Counted from the first letter of the stretch, positions 6,104-14,718 are shown. The stretch: 24,210 nt of DNA from an uncultured Bacteroidales bacterium (GCA_946407715.1 CAMJPH010000030.1:1-24210); one strand, 5' to 3'. Translations and numbers: made by a program. Notes: a model not told the origin generated them from the sequence alone.

Positions 6104-7038
6104 CAACACCGCAGATTTGGCTCGCTCCGTTGCATGGGATCACCTCCTATACCTTTAGAAACACCCTATGCCGTCACTTTGGCGGCATAGATTGTTTTAT
6201 GGCTCCTTTTCTGCCTGCACAGCCCGCCGGCAAGTACCGGCAGAAGGTCTGGCAGGATATTATCCCCGAAAACAACACAGCTTTGCCTCTTGTTCCGCAA
6301 CTGATGGGCAACCGTCCGGAACAGTTTGTGGATACGGTACGGATGCTGAATGAACAGTTTGGTTACGATCACTTTAACGTCAATATCGGTTGCCCGTCTT
6401 CGCCTGTGGTGCGCCATACACGCGGCTGCGGTCTGATGCCACACCCCGACATCGTGGAGCGGATTGTGGCAGAGGTGACGGGAAAAACGCCATTCAGCAT
6501 CTCCCTTAAAATGCGCCTCGGCCTGCACCATGCCGATGAAGGACGCGAGCTGCTCTCCCGACTCAACGACTATCCGCTGGAGTTTCTGGTCATCCATCCC
6601 CGTTTGGGCGATGATCTGTACGAGGGAGTTCCCGATTGGGACACCTTTGCGGAGTTTTGCCAGCTGACACGGCACAAAATCGTTTATAGCGGGGATATTT
6701 TCACCGTGGAAGATTACAACAGGTTGTCGGAGCGGTTCCCGCAAGTGTCGGCCTGGATGCTCGGTCGCGGATTGTTGCGGAATCCTTTCTTGGCTGAAGA
6801 AATTAAAAACCAGCATAGTAGAGACAGAAAAGAACGATTTCTCGCTTTTTATCAGGATTTTATAGAATATCAGATTCCCATCCGGGGCGAATCGGGTACT
6901 TTGGCAAATCTTAAGGAGTTGTGGCACTATTTTGCCCATTTCGCGTCCATTTCAGATAGGGAATTGCAAATGATGCTGAGAGTTTGTGATTTTAGAAAGT
7001 TTTTGGATTTGACTTTTTCTGTCATCAGTTCGTTTTAG
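6100..7038 (+). CDS. dus: tRNA-dihydrouridine synthase (Dus family)
   Basis: The 312-residue FMN enzyme reduces uridine in tRNA loops to dihydrouridine using NADPH. Signatures in order: N-terminal APLHGITSYTFRN (9-21), VPQLMGN, NVNIGCPSSPVV with the conserved Cys98, RGCGLM, SLKMRLG (FMN and tRNA contacts), VIHPR, YSGDIFT, and the FMN-phosphate loop GRGLLRNPFL. The length is normal for the family. The start ATG overlaps the upstream stop (ATGA). The catalytic motif has CPSSPVVRHTRGCG, slightly divergent from DusA/B/C, so I do not assign the U position modified. A 12-bp direct repeat (TTTAGAAAGTTT) occurs at 6991-7002 and 7047-7058 around its 3' end. Confidence 0.93.
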   Translation: MTTPQIWLAPLHGITSYTFRNTLCRHFGGIDCFMAPFLPAQPAGKYRQKVWQDIIPENNTALPLVPQLMGNRPEQFVDTVRMLNEQFGYDHFNVNIGCPSSPVVRHTRGCGLMPHPDIVERIVAEVTGKTPFSISLKMRLGLHHADEGRELLSRLNDYPLEFLVIHPRLGDDLYEGVPDWDTFAEFCQLTRHKIVYSGDIFTVEDYNRLSERFPQVSAWMLGRGLLRNPFLAEEIKNQHSRDRKERFLAFYQDFIEYQIPIRGESGTLANLKELWHYFAHFASISDRELQMMLRVCDFRKFLDLTFSVISSF

Positions 7039-7121
7039 GCTTGGAGTTTAGAAAGTTTGCTACGAACTGTTCGTTATCCACATTTATTCCATAAAAAAAC
7101 AAAAAAAGTTAAATATTAGAG

Positions 7122-7151
7122 TTGACAATGTGAAACAAAAATGTATTTTTG
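7122..7151 (+). promoter_or_regulatory. Bacteroidetes promoter: TTG, 19-nt gap, TATTTTTG
   Basis: TTG (7122-7124) and TATTTTTG (7144-7151) are separated by 19 nt, matching the Bacteroidetes -33/-7 arrangement. The start codon of the Omp28-like gene is 46 nt downstream. This is one of the two best promoters in the window. Confidence 0.75.
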
Positions 7152-7197
7152 CAGGCTTGAAATTAATAGAATTATTCACATAAAATTGTTTTAAAGT

Positions 7198-8907
7198 ATG
7201 AAGAAAACTTTACTTGTTTTAGTTGTTGCGATTATGGCTGGTTTGACTGGCTTCGCACAAATCACGGACACAATTGTGTCAACGACTCCTTCTAACCGCA
7301 ATGTGTTGCTTGAGGAATACACGGGTGTCCAATGTACTTGGTGTCCTGACGGTCACCGCATGGCCAACGAACTCAAAGCAACGAATCCGGATCGCATTTG
7401 CCTCATCAACATTCACCAAGGAAGCTTTGCAGCGAATACTTACACGACCCAATTTGGAAATGCATTGGCGAGCCAGACGAACTTGGATGGTTATCCTTCG
7501 GGTACAATTAACCGCCATGTGTTTTCTGGAAATAAAACCGCTTTGAACAGAGGTGAATGGGCGAACTGTGCCAACCAGATCCTCAACATGTCTTCTCCTG
7601 TGAACATCGCTGCAGAAGGTACGCTTGACATGAGTACCAGAACGGTGAATATCCGTGTTCAACTCTATTACACAGGTTCACAGACGGTTACATCCAATTC
7701 TTTGAATGTCGCTATCCTTCAAGACAATGTGTTGGGCTCTCAAATGGGTATGTCCATGAATCCTGCTCAGGTTGTCGGCAATCAATACAACCACATGCAC
7801 ATGTTGCGCCATCTAATTACCGGTCAATGGGGTGAAACAATTGAAACTATAGCCCAAGGCACGTTGGTGGAGAAGAATTACGAATATGTGATTCCCGCAG
7901 AGTTAGGCTCCCCGAATGCTATTGAAGCCGTGCTTTCGGATTTGAACTTTGTTGCTTTTGTTTGCGAAGGTCATCAGGAAGTGCTCACCAGCATTGAAGT
8001 TCCCATTGAACGCATCAACCTGCCTGCTATCGCCGGACGTGTCGCCAATGTGTATGAGACACCGTCTTTGACGTGTACGGAGCAGGCCAATGCCTATTTC
8101 CAATTCATGAACCAAGGTGCTGAAACGGTAACCTCTCTGGCTTACACCTATAGCATTGGAGGCAACACGCAGACTGCCACATGGAACGGCAGTGTAAGTT
8201 CATTTGACATCACCAATGTTGACATCCCGACTTTTAACATTAACGTCAATGTCAACAATACGTTGACTGTGCAAGTTACAAAAATCAACGGTACGGATGT
8301 GGATATTGCTCCCAGAACACTTACAATTAAGAAAAATGTTTATGGAGGTGCCGGAACTATGACGTTTATTTTGAAAACCGATAACTATGGTTCTGAAACG
8401 ACGTTCAAAATCTTTGGCCCTGACGGCAACGTGGTTCTTTCCGGTGGACCTTTCTCTAACAACTCTTCTGTTGAACATTCCTATACGTTTGCCCCTACAA
8501 CCATGGGCTGCTATCGTCTTGAGGTTTATGATAGCCAAAGTGATGGTATAAACGGCGGCTATGGCTCAGGTTGGTTCAAGTTAATGGCCGAGGATGGAAC
8601 ACAGATTTTCCGCGACAACGGCAAGTTCGGCAGCCAGGCTACCTATATGATTGACGTTACAACTGTAGGTGTTGAAGATTTCACGTCGGAAACAGCCGTC
8701 TATCCCAACCCTGCTACGGATGTGATCAATATTAATACAACTGATAATGTGCAACGCGTTGAGATTTTCAACATGCAAGGTCAATTGGTGAAAGCTGAGA
8801 CTGGCGAAGTGAAGAGCGTTTCCGTGAAAGACCTGGCCAATGGTCTCTATACGATGAAACTCACGACCGATAAGGGTACTTCTATGCACAAAATTATCAA
8901 GAAATAA
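7198..8907 (+). CDS. Omp28-related T9SS-secreted protein with thioredoxin-like CxxC
   Basis: The 569-residue protein has a signal peptide (MKKTLLVLVVAIMAGLTGFA). It then has LLEEYTGVQCTWCPDGHRMA, a thioredoxin-like CxxC site (Cys46, Cys49) at the front of the Omp28 family, followed by INIHQGSFA and a GYPSGTINRH segment. The middle is made of beta-rich repeats (about 285-500). The last ~75 residues are a type IX sorting domain (AVYPNPATDVININT, VEIFNMQGQLVKAE, ending NGLYTMKL and MHKIIKK). The fold suggests a surface or outer-membrane protein able to form a disulfide. Redox activity is inference from the CxxC. Omp28 of Porphyromonas gingivalis is the namesake. It has its own promoter and terminator, so it is monocistronic. 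Confidence 0.88.
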   Translation: MKKTLLVLVVAIMAGLTGFAQITDTIVSTTPSNRNVLLEEYTGVQCTWCPDGHRMANELKATNPDRICLINIHQGSFAANTYTTQFGNALASQTNLDGYPSGTINRHVFSGNKTALNRGEWANCANQILNMSSPVNIAAEGTLDMSTRTVNIRVQLYYTGSQTVTSNSLNVAILQDNVLGSQMGMSMNPAQVVGNQYNHMHMLRHLITGQWGETIETIAQGTLVEKNYEYVIPAELGSPNAIEAVLSDLNFVAFVCEGHQEVLTSIEVPIERINLPAIAGRVANVYETPSLTCTEQANAYFQFMNQGAETVTSLAYTYSIGGNTQTATWNGSVSSFDITNVDIPTFNINVNVNNTLTVQVTKINGTDVDIAPRTLTIKKNVYGGAGTMTFILKTDNYGSETTFKIFGPDGNVVLSGGPFSNNSSVEHSYTFAPTTMGCYRLEVYDSQSDGINGGYGSGWFKLMAEDGTQIFRDNGKFGSQATYMIDVTTVGVEDFTSETAVYPNPATDVININTTDNVQRVEIFNMQGQLVKAETGEVKSVSVKDLANGLYTMKLTTDKGTSMHKIIKK

Positions 8908-8929
8908 TTCCGATAAGTCTCCTAAAGAA

Positions 8930-8959
8930 AAAGACCGGCAGTGATGTCGGTCTTTTTTT
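8930..8959. terminator. Bidirectional rho-independent terminator
   Basis: AAAGACCGGCA (8930-8940) pairs with TGTCGGTCTTT (8945-8955) around a GTGA loop, with one G-T wobble. A T run follows on the plus strand and an A-rich stretch precedes it, so it can end both the Omp28-like gene and the convergent tex transcript. Confidence 0.88.
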
Positions 8960-9021
8960 GCTATTTGCTATTGGCACATTGGCTTAGTCGCCAATAATAC
9001 TGTTGAAATTTATCCTTGTGT

Positions 9022-9061
9022 ACGTCTCTTTGGGATAAGAGACGTTTCAGGAAACGTCTCT
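9022..9061. repeat. Palindromic GAGACGT repeat with two alternative stems
   Basis: ACGTCTCTT (9022-9030) pairs perfectly with AAGAGACGT (9037-9045). The same central arm also pairs as AGAGACGTTTC (9038-9048) with GAAACGTCTCT (9051-9061). The two hairpins share an arm and exclude each other. The element ends 8 bases from the tex stop codon. From memory, short palindromes of the GTAGAGACG...CGTCTCTAC type are dispersed in Bacteroidetes and cyanobacterial genomes; I cannot check that here. Confidence 0.75.
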
Positions 9062-9069
9062 ACCACTTA

Positions 9070-11208
9070 CTATTTGGTGGGTTCGAGGGAGAGGCTGATT
9101 CGTTTGCGGTCGATTTCGACATTTTCCACGCGCACCATGACTTTCTGGTTGAGGTGGACCACTTCCGATGGGTCGGAGATGCGGCGGTTGCTCAAGCGGC
9201 TGATGTGGATGAGGCCGTCTTGGTGTACGCCGATATCGACGAAGCATCCGAAATTGGTCATGTTGGTGATGATGCCTGGCAGTACCATTCCGATATAAAG
9301 ATCGTTGATGGTGTGTACGTTCTTGTCGAACTCGAACATCTCAAAATGAGAACGGGGATCGCGGCCAGGTTTGTCAAGCTCGTTCATGATGTCTTGCAGG
9401 GTGGGCATTCCAACCGTTTTGGAGATGTATTTCTTCAGTTTAATCTGTTGTCGGAGCTGTTTGTTGGCCATCAAATCCGCTACCGAGCAGTCCAAGTCGG
9501 CGGCCATTTGGTTGACCACGCTGTAGCTTTCGGGGTGTACCGCGCTGGCATCCAGCGGGTTCTCGGCAGCTCGGATTCTCAGGAATCCCGCTGCCTGTTG
9601 GAAGGCTTTGGCTCCGAAACGGGGCACCTTTTTCAACGCCTCGCGGGAGGCGAAGGCCCCGTTTTCGTTGCGGTAATCGACAATGTTCTGTGCCAATGCC
9701 GGGCCTACACCGGAGACGTAAGAGAGCAGCTGCTTGCTGGCGGTGTTCAACTCCACACCCACGTAGTTAACGCAGCTTTCGACGGTGGTCTGCAGGCTCT
9801 CCTGCAGCATTTTTTGGTTCACATCGTGCTGGTATTGTCCCACACCGATGGATTTCGGGTCTATTTTCACCAACTCGGCCAGGGGATCCATCAGTCGTCG
9901 TCCGATGGAAACTGCGCCGCGCACCGTGACATCGTAGTTGGGGAACTCTTCACGCGCCACGGGTGATGCCGAATAGACTGACGCGCCACTTTCGTTTACC
10001 ATGAAGGCCTTGACCTCCCGTTCGAAAGGAATGTGACGGACAAAATTCTCCGTTTCGCGGCCGGCGGTGCCATTCCCGATGGCGATGGCATCCACTTTGT
10101 ACTGGAGCACCAACCGTTTCAGCTTGTCAGAAGCGAGCTTGTACTGTGCCACCGGCGGGTGCGGGTAGATAGTCTCGTTGTAGAGCAGTTTGCCCTGAGG
10201 GTCGAGAATCACGACTTTGCAGCCGGTGCGGAAACCGGGGTCGATGGCCAGGGTGGTGACCTGTCCTAACGGAGCGGCTAACAACAGCTGCCGTGCGTTT
10301 TTCGAGAAGACGGCGATGGCTTCTTTGTCGGCTTTCTCCTTGTAGAATTTGCGCATCTCGGTCTCCATTTGGGGTTGAAGCAGCCGTTTGTAGGAGTCAG
10401 TGGCCGCCATCCAGACCTGTTGCGCGGAATTGCTGTTGTTCTTGACGAGGCGGCGCTTCATGTCCGCCAGCGTGCGTTCTTCGTCGGGGGCAATGCTAAC
10501 GCGGAGGATGCCCTCTTCCTCACCCCGGAACATGGCTAATATGCGGTGTGACGGGGCTTTGGCGAGCGACTCCTCCGACTGGTAGTAGAGGCGGTATTTC
10601 CCCTCCTCGTCAATACGATCGGGAATTTGCCGGGTGGAGATGCGGCTGTGGCGGAGGAACGTGTCGCGCAGACGAGCCCGGATGTTGGGGTTTTCGCTGA
10701 TTTTCTCGGCGATGATGTCGCGCGCGCCGGCCAAGGCCTCTTCCACGTTCGCCACCCCTTTTTCCGGATTGACGAATCTGGTGGCTTCACGTTGCAAGTC
10801 CAGCTGGCGTTGCGCCCACAGCAGCTTCGACAGCGGTTGCAATCCTTTTTCCATTGCCACGGAAGCCCGGGTCTTGCGCTTGGGCCGATAAGGGAGGTAC
10901 AAGTCCTCCAAAACGCTCATGGTTTCAGCCTCTTCGATCTGTTTGCGCAGTTCGGGCGTGAGTTTGCCCTGTTCGGCAATGGAATCCAAGATGGTGGCGC
11001 GGCGTTTGTCTAACTCCAACCACTTGGCGTATAAATCCTTGATGTTCCCGATTTGTACCTCGTCTAATGAGCCGGTGACCTCTTTCCTGTATCGTGAGAT
11101 GAACGGGATCGTGGCACCGGTTTCCAGCAAATTCAAGGTGTTCTGCACCTGCTCCTCCGTCAGTTGGAGTGCTTGCGCAATCCGTAGGGCGTAATTTTGT
11201 CCGGACAT
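9070..11208 (-). CDS. tex: Tex family RNA-binding transcription accessory protein
   Basis: The 712-residue protein carries the full Tex (YhgF) layout: N-terminal helical Tex domain (ALQLTEEQVQNTLNLLETGA, PFISRYRKEVTG), YqgF RNase-H-like fold (TTLAIDPGFRTGCKVV, AIGNGTAGRETE), helix-hairpin-helix repeats (VSGVGPALAQNIVDYR, VPRFGAKAFQQAAG), and a C-terminal S1 domain (GIITNMTNFGCFVDIG, DGLIHISRLSNR). Tex binds RNA and affects transcript elongation and turnover. I start at the ATG at 11208 (MSGQNYALRI). The longer frame to 11313 only adds 35 residues translated from the GGACTTT heptamer array and would run into the upstream FKBP gene. It is the last gene of the DHH-gldI-FKBP-FKBP run. Confidence 0.95.
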   Translation of the reverse strand: MSGQNYALRIAQALQLTEEQVQNTLNLLETGATIPFISRYRKEVTGSLDEVQIGNIKDLYAKWLELDKRRATILDSIAEQGKLTPELRKQIEEAETMSVLEDLYLPYRPKRKTRASVAMEKGLQPLSKLLWAQRQLDLQREATRFVNPEKGVANVEEALAGARDIIAEKISENPNIRARLRDTFLRHSRISTRQIPDRIDEEGKYRLYYQSEESLAKAPSHRILAMFRGEEEGILRVSIAPDEERTLADMKRRLVKNNSNSAQQVWMAATDSYKRLLQPQMETEMRKFYKEKADKEAIAVFSKNARQLLLAAPLGQVTTLAIDPGFRTGCKVVILDPQGKLLYNETIYPHPPVAQYKLASDKLKRLVLQYKVDAIAIGNGTAGRETENFVRHIPFEREVKAFMVNESGASVYSASPVAREEFPNYDVTVRGAVSIGRRLMDPLAELVKIDPKSIGVGQYQHDVNQKMLQESLQTTVESCVNYVGVELNTASKQLLSYVSGVGPALAQNIVDYRNENGAFASREALKKVPRFGAKAFQQAAGFLRIRAAENPLDASAVHPESYSVVNQMAADLDCSVADLMANKQLRQQIKLKKYISKTVGMPTLQDIMNELDKPGRDPRSHFEMFEFDKNVHTINDLYIGMVLPGIITNMTNFGCFVDIGVHQDGLIHISRLSNRRISDPSEVVHLNQKVMVRVENVEIDRKRISLSLEPTK

Positions 11209-11215
11209 TTTTCTG

Positions 11216-11271
11216 GGACTTTGGACTTTGGACTTTGGACTTTGGACTGAGGACTGAGGACTGAGGACTCT
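11216..11271. repeat. Heptamer tandem array GGACTTT/GGACTGA (8 units)
   Basis: GGACTTT four times, GGACTGA three times, then GGACTCT, gap-free. Relative to tex it is upstream, ending 7 nt before the start codon. On the coding strand it reads AAAGTCC repeats, the same core as the array before the SDR gene. The switch from TTT to TGA units within the array suggests two rounds of expansion. Confidence 0.9.
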
Positions 11272-11299
11272 GAATATCCTAAGTCCATTGTCCATAGTT

Positions 11300-12160
11300 C
11301 TACTCTTCGACAATATTTAAAAGTTCGATGTCAAATTCTAATGGGGAATAAGGGGGAATACCTTGTCTGCCTTCGCCGTAGGCCATGCTGGAGGGGATGA
11401 GCACGGTCACTTTGTCACCGACTTTCATTTCGGAGACAGTGGCGTCCCAACCGGGGATCACCTGACCGGCACCCACCGTAAAGGAAAACGGTTCACCGCG
11501 TTCCACTGAACTATCGAACACTGTGCCGTCAACAAAACGACCCGTATAGTGGACTTTCACGGTCTGCAACGATTCCACTTTGGCTCCAGTACCTTTTTTC
11601 ACCGTTTTAGCATAAACACCTGCCGAGGTCTGTTTCATGTCGGGGTGTTTTTGCAGATATGCGTCAATTTCCTCCACTTCTTTCACTTTTCTGTCATCCA
11701 ATTGGGCTTCAAATTCCGCTTTGGCTTTCTCGAAATCTGCTTTTTTCATAACTCCGTAAAGCATCACATCGAGATAGAGTGGATCTTCGCCAAATTCGTA
11801 TTCTTGAGCAGGATTCATCATCTTTTCGAAGAATTGTTTGCCGTCGAGAATGAAAGTCGCGCTGTCTCCCACATGCATCATACGGATGGCTTCAAAAATG
11901 TCACCCTCGTAAAGGGAATCCATGATCATCTCATTCGGCATCATGGGGATAAGCAGGGAGTCGCCCGCGCGCAATGACATCAGAACGCCCACCAAGTCAC
12001 CAGTCAAAGGCTGGTCAGCGGTGTCATTCTGAATATGAAATTGATAATATAAACCTGATTTTGATTTTTTGAATCCTTTGTATTTGCTACAAGCTCCGAA
12101 AGAGAATAAAAGGGTTGCCGCAAGCCCAATCAGGGCAAAAATTCTTACATTTTTCATCAT
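11300..12160 (-). CDS. FKBP-type peptidyl-prolyl isomerase lipoprotein, tandem domain
   Basis: The 286-residue lipoprotein (lipobox SFGAC, Cys24) has two FKBP-like parts. The N-terminal one (about 35-135) is degenerate. The C-terminal one (about 195-283) is canonical, with VKVHYTGRFVDGTVFDSS, GAGQVIPGWD, IPSSMAYGEG and LEFDIELL. The active-site residues expected from FKBP12 (Tyr205, Phe215-Asp216, Trp238, Tyr261) are present, so isomerase activity is likely. A Lys/Glu-rich helix (about 140-172) links the two. It probably acts in the periplasm, helping exported proteins fold. It lies 30 bp behind a paralogue of nearly the same length and is part of a three-gene FKBP cluster. Confidence 0.9.
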   Translation of the reverse strand: MMKNVRIFALIGLAATLLFSFGACSKYKGFKKSKSGLYYQFHIQNDTADQPLTGDLVGVLMSLRAGDSLLIPMMPNEMIMDSLYEGDIFEAIRMMHVGDSATFILDGKQFFEKMMNPAQEYEFGEDPLYLDVMLYGVMKKADFEKAKAEFEAQLDDRKVKEVEEIDAYLQKHPDMKQTSAGVYAKTVKKGTGAKVESLQTVKVHYTGRFVDGTVFDSSVERGEPFSFTVGAGQVIPGWDATVSEMKVGDKVTVLIPSSMAYGEGRQGIPPYSPLEFDIELLNIVEE

Positions 12161-12190
12161 TTTCTTTTTTTCTGTGATAAATATTTGATT

Positions 12191-13045
12191 CTATTTTATA
12201 ATTCTCAATAATTCAACGTCATACACTACAGGTGTGTAAGGGGGGATTTGGAAATCTTGGAATCCTTTTTCTCCAAAGGCATACGGTGAGGGCAGAACAA
12301 CCGTCACTTGGTCACCTTCGCTCATATTCTGAACAATAATGTCCAAACCTCGCGCCAGCTGATCCTTCCCCACTTCAAATGTGAGAGGATTATTGGGATC
12401 CATCCGGTTGTCAAACACGGAGTTGTCTAATTTACGGCCGCGATACAGAATTTGAACAGTCTGTTTTCTTTTCGCTTTCGGTCCATTACCTCTTTTATTC
12501 AACGTGTAGTGCAACCCATGATATTTCTCGTTGATGCGATATTCGGCCACATAGTCCGTGATGAGCGAATCTTCAATTTGACGTAGTTGTTTTCTGTATT
12601 CCTGATAACGCTCCTCGGCTTTTTCCAAGTTTTGTTTAGACATGATTTTCAGCAACTTGATGTCAACATAGATGGGCTTTTTCCCAAACGGATATTCACC
12701 CATGCCTAAAAAATCTTCGTAGAATTGTGGTCCATCGAAAATGAATGTGGCACTGTCGCCAAGGTGCATGTCGCGAAGGGCACAATAGATGTCGCCTCTG
12801 TAAAGTTCATCAATCAACATGTTGTTCTGGGTCATGGGCGAAATGACAGAGTCTTTTGTGCGTAGTCCCATGTTGACAACCACGAAGTCTCCGGTTTGCG
12901 GTTGTTCGTTGCTCTCGTTTTGGCTGAAGTAGTGGTAGTAATATCCTGAAGAGTCATGTTTGAATCCGCTATATTTCCGGCACGAAATGGCAGAAATACA
13001 GATCAGAACGAGGAGAGCGGATAGTGTCAGGAACTTGATTTTCAT
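12191..13045 (-). CDS. FKBP-like lipoprotein paralogue with altered active site
   Basis: The 284-residue lipoprotein (SAISC, Cys22) shares the layout of its downstream neighbour: KYSGFKHDSSGYYYHY at the front (compare KYKGFKKSKSGLYYQF), a degenerate N-terminal FKBP-like part, a charged helix, and a C-terminal FKBP domain (QILYRGRKLDNSVFDN, PSPYAFGEKG, YDVELLRII). The C-terminal active site is changed: the VIPGW segment becomes DQLARGLD (Trp replaced by Leu) and AYG becomes AFG. Reduced or lost isomerase activity with a retained chaperone role is likely. It is clearly a duplication of the adjacent gene followed by divergence, and lies 4 bp after the GldI-like gene. Confidence 0.88.
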   Translation of the reverse strand: MKIKFLTLSALLVLICISAISCRKYSGFKHDSSGYYYHYFSQNESNEQPQTGDFVVVNMGLRTKDSVISPMTQNNMLIDELYRGDIYCALRDMHLGDSATFIFDGPQFYEDFLGMGEYPFGKKPIYVDIKLLKIMSKQNLEKAEERYQEYRKQLRQIEDSLITDYVAEYRINEKYHGLHYTLNKRGNGPKAKRKQTVQILYRGRKLDNSVFDNRMDPNNPLTFEVGKDQLARGLDIIVQNMSEGDQVTVVLPSPYAFGEKGFQDFQIPPYTPVVYDVELLRIIK

Positions 13046-13049
13046 TGTG

Positions 13050-13661
13050 TTAATAATTGTATAGGTTAGGTATATAGTTGGCTTTCTGATGATTATCGGT
13101 TTTTTCCAAGAGTTTGATTTCCATCATGACAGGTTGGAGACCTCGGATGCGGTCGCCGTCGCCGGCCACTCCGTAAGCTAAATAGGAAGGGATGACCAGT
13201 CGTGCCCGTGCGCCGGGTCGAAGCAGTTGGACCGCCTCGTGCAGGGCGTCAATTTCTTCGGAGCGGTTCACCACGAACTGTTTCACGCCGAGACTGTCGG
13301 AACTGTATATCATCTCGCCGGACAGCAGGAATGTGCGAAACTCTAAAATAACGGGGTCGTTTTCCTTGTAAAGTTCGCCGCTGCCGGGTTCCAGCACCTC
13401 AATGTAGAGTCCCGTGGGCGTGCGTTGCATGTCCCATCCGTAGCGTTTCACGAACATTTGGATTTCCTCGTTCTCACGCCGCATGATGTTCTTGTTCCCT
13501 TCCACGTATGGGTCGTTTTTTTCCGTTTTCTTCCCTTCCGACGACCCCACCACGCTGCCTGTGGCGTTTTGCCTGTGGCAGGAGCAAAGGGCGCTGGAAA
13601 AAAGTGTGAGAAGCGCAAAGAAACAGATACTGCGTGTTCGCTTGTTAAGACTGCTGCGCAT
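13050..13661 (-). CDS. GldI-like FKBP lipoprotein
   Basis: The 203-residue lipoprotein has signal MRSSLNKRTRSICFFALL and a Cys-rich lipobox region (LCSC, probably Cys28). A single FKBP-like domain follows, resembling GldI, the gliding-motility lipoprotein tied to the type IX secretion machinery: RRENEEIQMFVKRYGW, TPTGLYIEVLEPGSGE, LLSGEMIYSS, LRPGARARLVIPSYLAYG and GDRIRGLQPVMMEIKLL. Key FKBP catalytic residues are not kept (no Trp; Phe replaces the first Tyr), as in other GldI proteins. I start at the ATG at 13661 because the signal peptide begins there; that gives a 17-bp overlap with the end of the DHH gene. Three T9SS cargo proteins in the same window support a secretion-linked role. Confidence 0.82.
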   Translation of the reverse strand: MRSSLNKRTRSICFFALLTLFSSALCSCHRQNATGSVVGSSEGKKTEKNDPYVEGNKNIMRRENEEIQMFVKRYGWDMQRTPTGLYIEVLEPGSGELYKENDPVILEFRTFLLSGEMIYSSDSLGVKQFVVNRSEEIDALHEAVQLLRPGARARLVIPSYLAYGVAGDGDRIRGLQPVMMEIKLLEKTDNHQKANYIPNLYNY

Positions 13662-14658
13662 TTTCCCGTACTGCTTTTTCAAAGTGAGCAATGGCATCTT
13701 CCATGGAGCCATGATAAAAGGCACCGGCGGCGTTGGCGTGGCCGCCGCCTTCAAAATATTTCCGGGCGAAAAGGTTGACATCCACAATTCCCTTTGAGCG
13801 GAAGGAAACCCGGATCCGATTGTCGCGCTCGGTGAAGAAAGCCGTGAAATGGACAATCCCCATTGACAGTCCATAGTTCACAAAACCCTCCGTGTCACCG
13901 ATTTGGAAACCGTTGTCTGTCAAGTCTTTTTTTGTCAGATACATGTAGGACGCGCCGAATTCCGGCATCACCACCATGCGCTGCGACAAGGCCAGCCCTA
14001 ACAGTTTCATGCGGCTCTCGGTGTAGTTGTCATAGACTTTGCGGTGGATTTCTTCGCCGTTGATACCAGTCTCAATAAGTTTGCGCAACACGGTGTAGGA
14101 TTGCGGGTAGTCACAGGTGTAGGACATGGAACCGGTGTCGGTGATAATCCCCACATAAAGGCATTCGGCAATCTCCTTGGTAATGGGCTTTTCGGGTGTA
14201 AGATATTGATACAGGAAATTATACACCAATTCGGAGGCAGAGGTCGTGAGATGTGTGGAGTACATGACATCGCATTTGATGTCAGGTTGCACATGATGAT
14301 CAATCAGCACCTTGAAGTGGGTGGATTTTGAAATCGCATTCTGCAGGTCTTGGCCGGCACGGTGCGGCGCATTCATATCGACCACAAAAAGCATGTCGGC
14401 GTCGCGGATGCGTTTGCGCGCCTCCACGAGGTTTTCCTGCGCCACGATGATTTGTTCTGCGCCAGGCATCCATTGCAGGAAATTCGGGAACGGGTTGGGT
14501 GAAACCACAGAGGTCTCGAATCCTTCATCCTGAAAATAGTGGTATAAGGCCAATGCGCTGCCTAAAGCATCCCCGTCGGGGTTGAAATGGAAGACAATGG
14601 CAATGGTCTTCGTCTCTTTCAGCGCAGCCTGAATTTTCTGTATATCCTGTTCTTCCAA
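13645..14658 (-). CDS. nrnA: DHH-family phosphoesterase (NrnA-type oligoribonuclease/pAp phosphatase)
   Basis: The 337-residue cytoplasmic enzyme carries the DHH/DHHA1 signature: HFNPDGDALGS (24-34), FVVDMN (91-96), LIDHH (118-122), TDTGS (173-177), and the C-terminal substrate loop GGGHANAAG (304-312). NrnA-type enzymes degrade nanoRNA and remove the 3'-phosphate from pAp using Mn. The start codon is TTG at 14658. There is no in-frame ATG between the promoter box (14679-14686) and the first motif, so TTG is the only reasonable start. The gene heads the run DHH, gldI-like, FKBP, FKBP, tex and overlaps the GldI-like gene by 17 bp. Confidence 0.92.
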   Translation of the reverse strand: MEEQDIQKIQAALKETKTIAIVFHFNPDGDALGSALALYHYFQDEGFETSVVSPNPFPNFLQWMPGAEQIIVAQENLVEARKRIRDADMLFVVDMNAPHRAGQDLQNAISKSTHFKVLIDHHVQPDIKCDVMYSTHLTTSASELVYNFLYQYLTPEKPITKEIAECLYVGIITDTGSMSYTCDYPQSYTVLRKLIETGINGEEIHRKVYDNYTESRMKLLGLALSQRMVVMPEFGASYMYLTKKDLTDNGFQIGDTEGFVNYGLSMGIVHFTAFFTERDNRIRVSFRSKGIVDVNLFARKYFEGGGHANAAGAFYHGSMEDAIAHFEKAVRENAQQS

Positions 14659-14678
14659 TGTATCAGATTTTGAGGGTG

Positions 14679-14686
14679 CAAAGATA
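14679..14686 (-). promoter_or_regulatory. -7 box TATCTTTG for the DHH-gldI-FKBP-tex run
   Basis: The minus strand reads TATCTTTG, an exact TAnnTTTG match, 20 nt before the TTG start at 14658. No TTG lies at the expected 19-20 nt distance; one lies about 27 nt upstream. Confidence 0.6.
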
Positions 14687-14718
14687 GTAATTTTTTCGTC
14701 ACAGAAATAATGTCAATA

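Noticed and set aside
9016..9966. Long plus-strand ORF opposite tex
   Set aside because: It lies antisense to the S1, HhH and YqgF regions of tex, has no family features, and begins in the palindromic repeat.
11209..11313. 35-residue extension of Tex
   Set aside because: It consists of translated GGACTTT heptamers and overlaps the end of the FKBP gene; the Tex family start is MSGQNYALRI.
13662..13874. 71-residue extension of the GldI-like protein
   Set aside because: It lies in another frame of the DHH gene and would hide the lipoprotein signal peptide.
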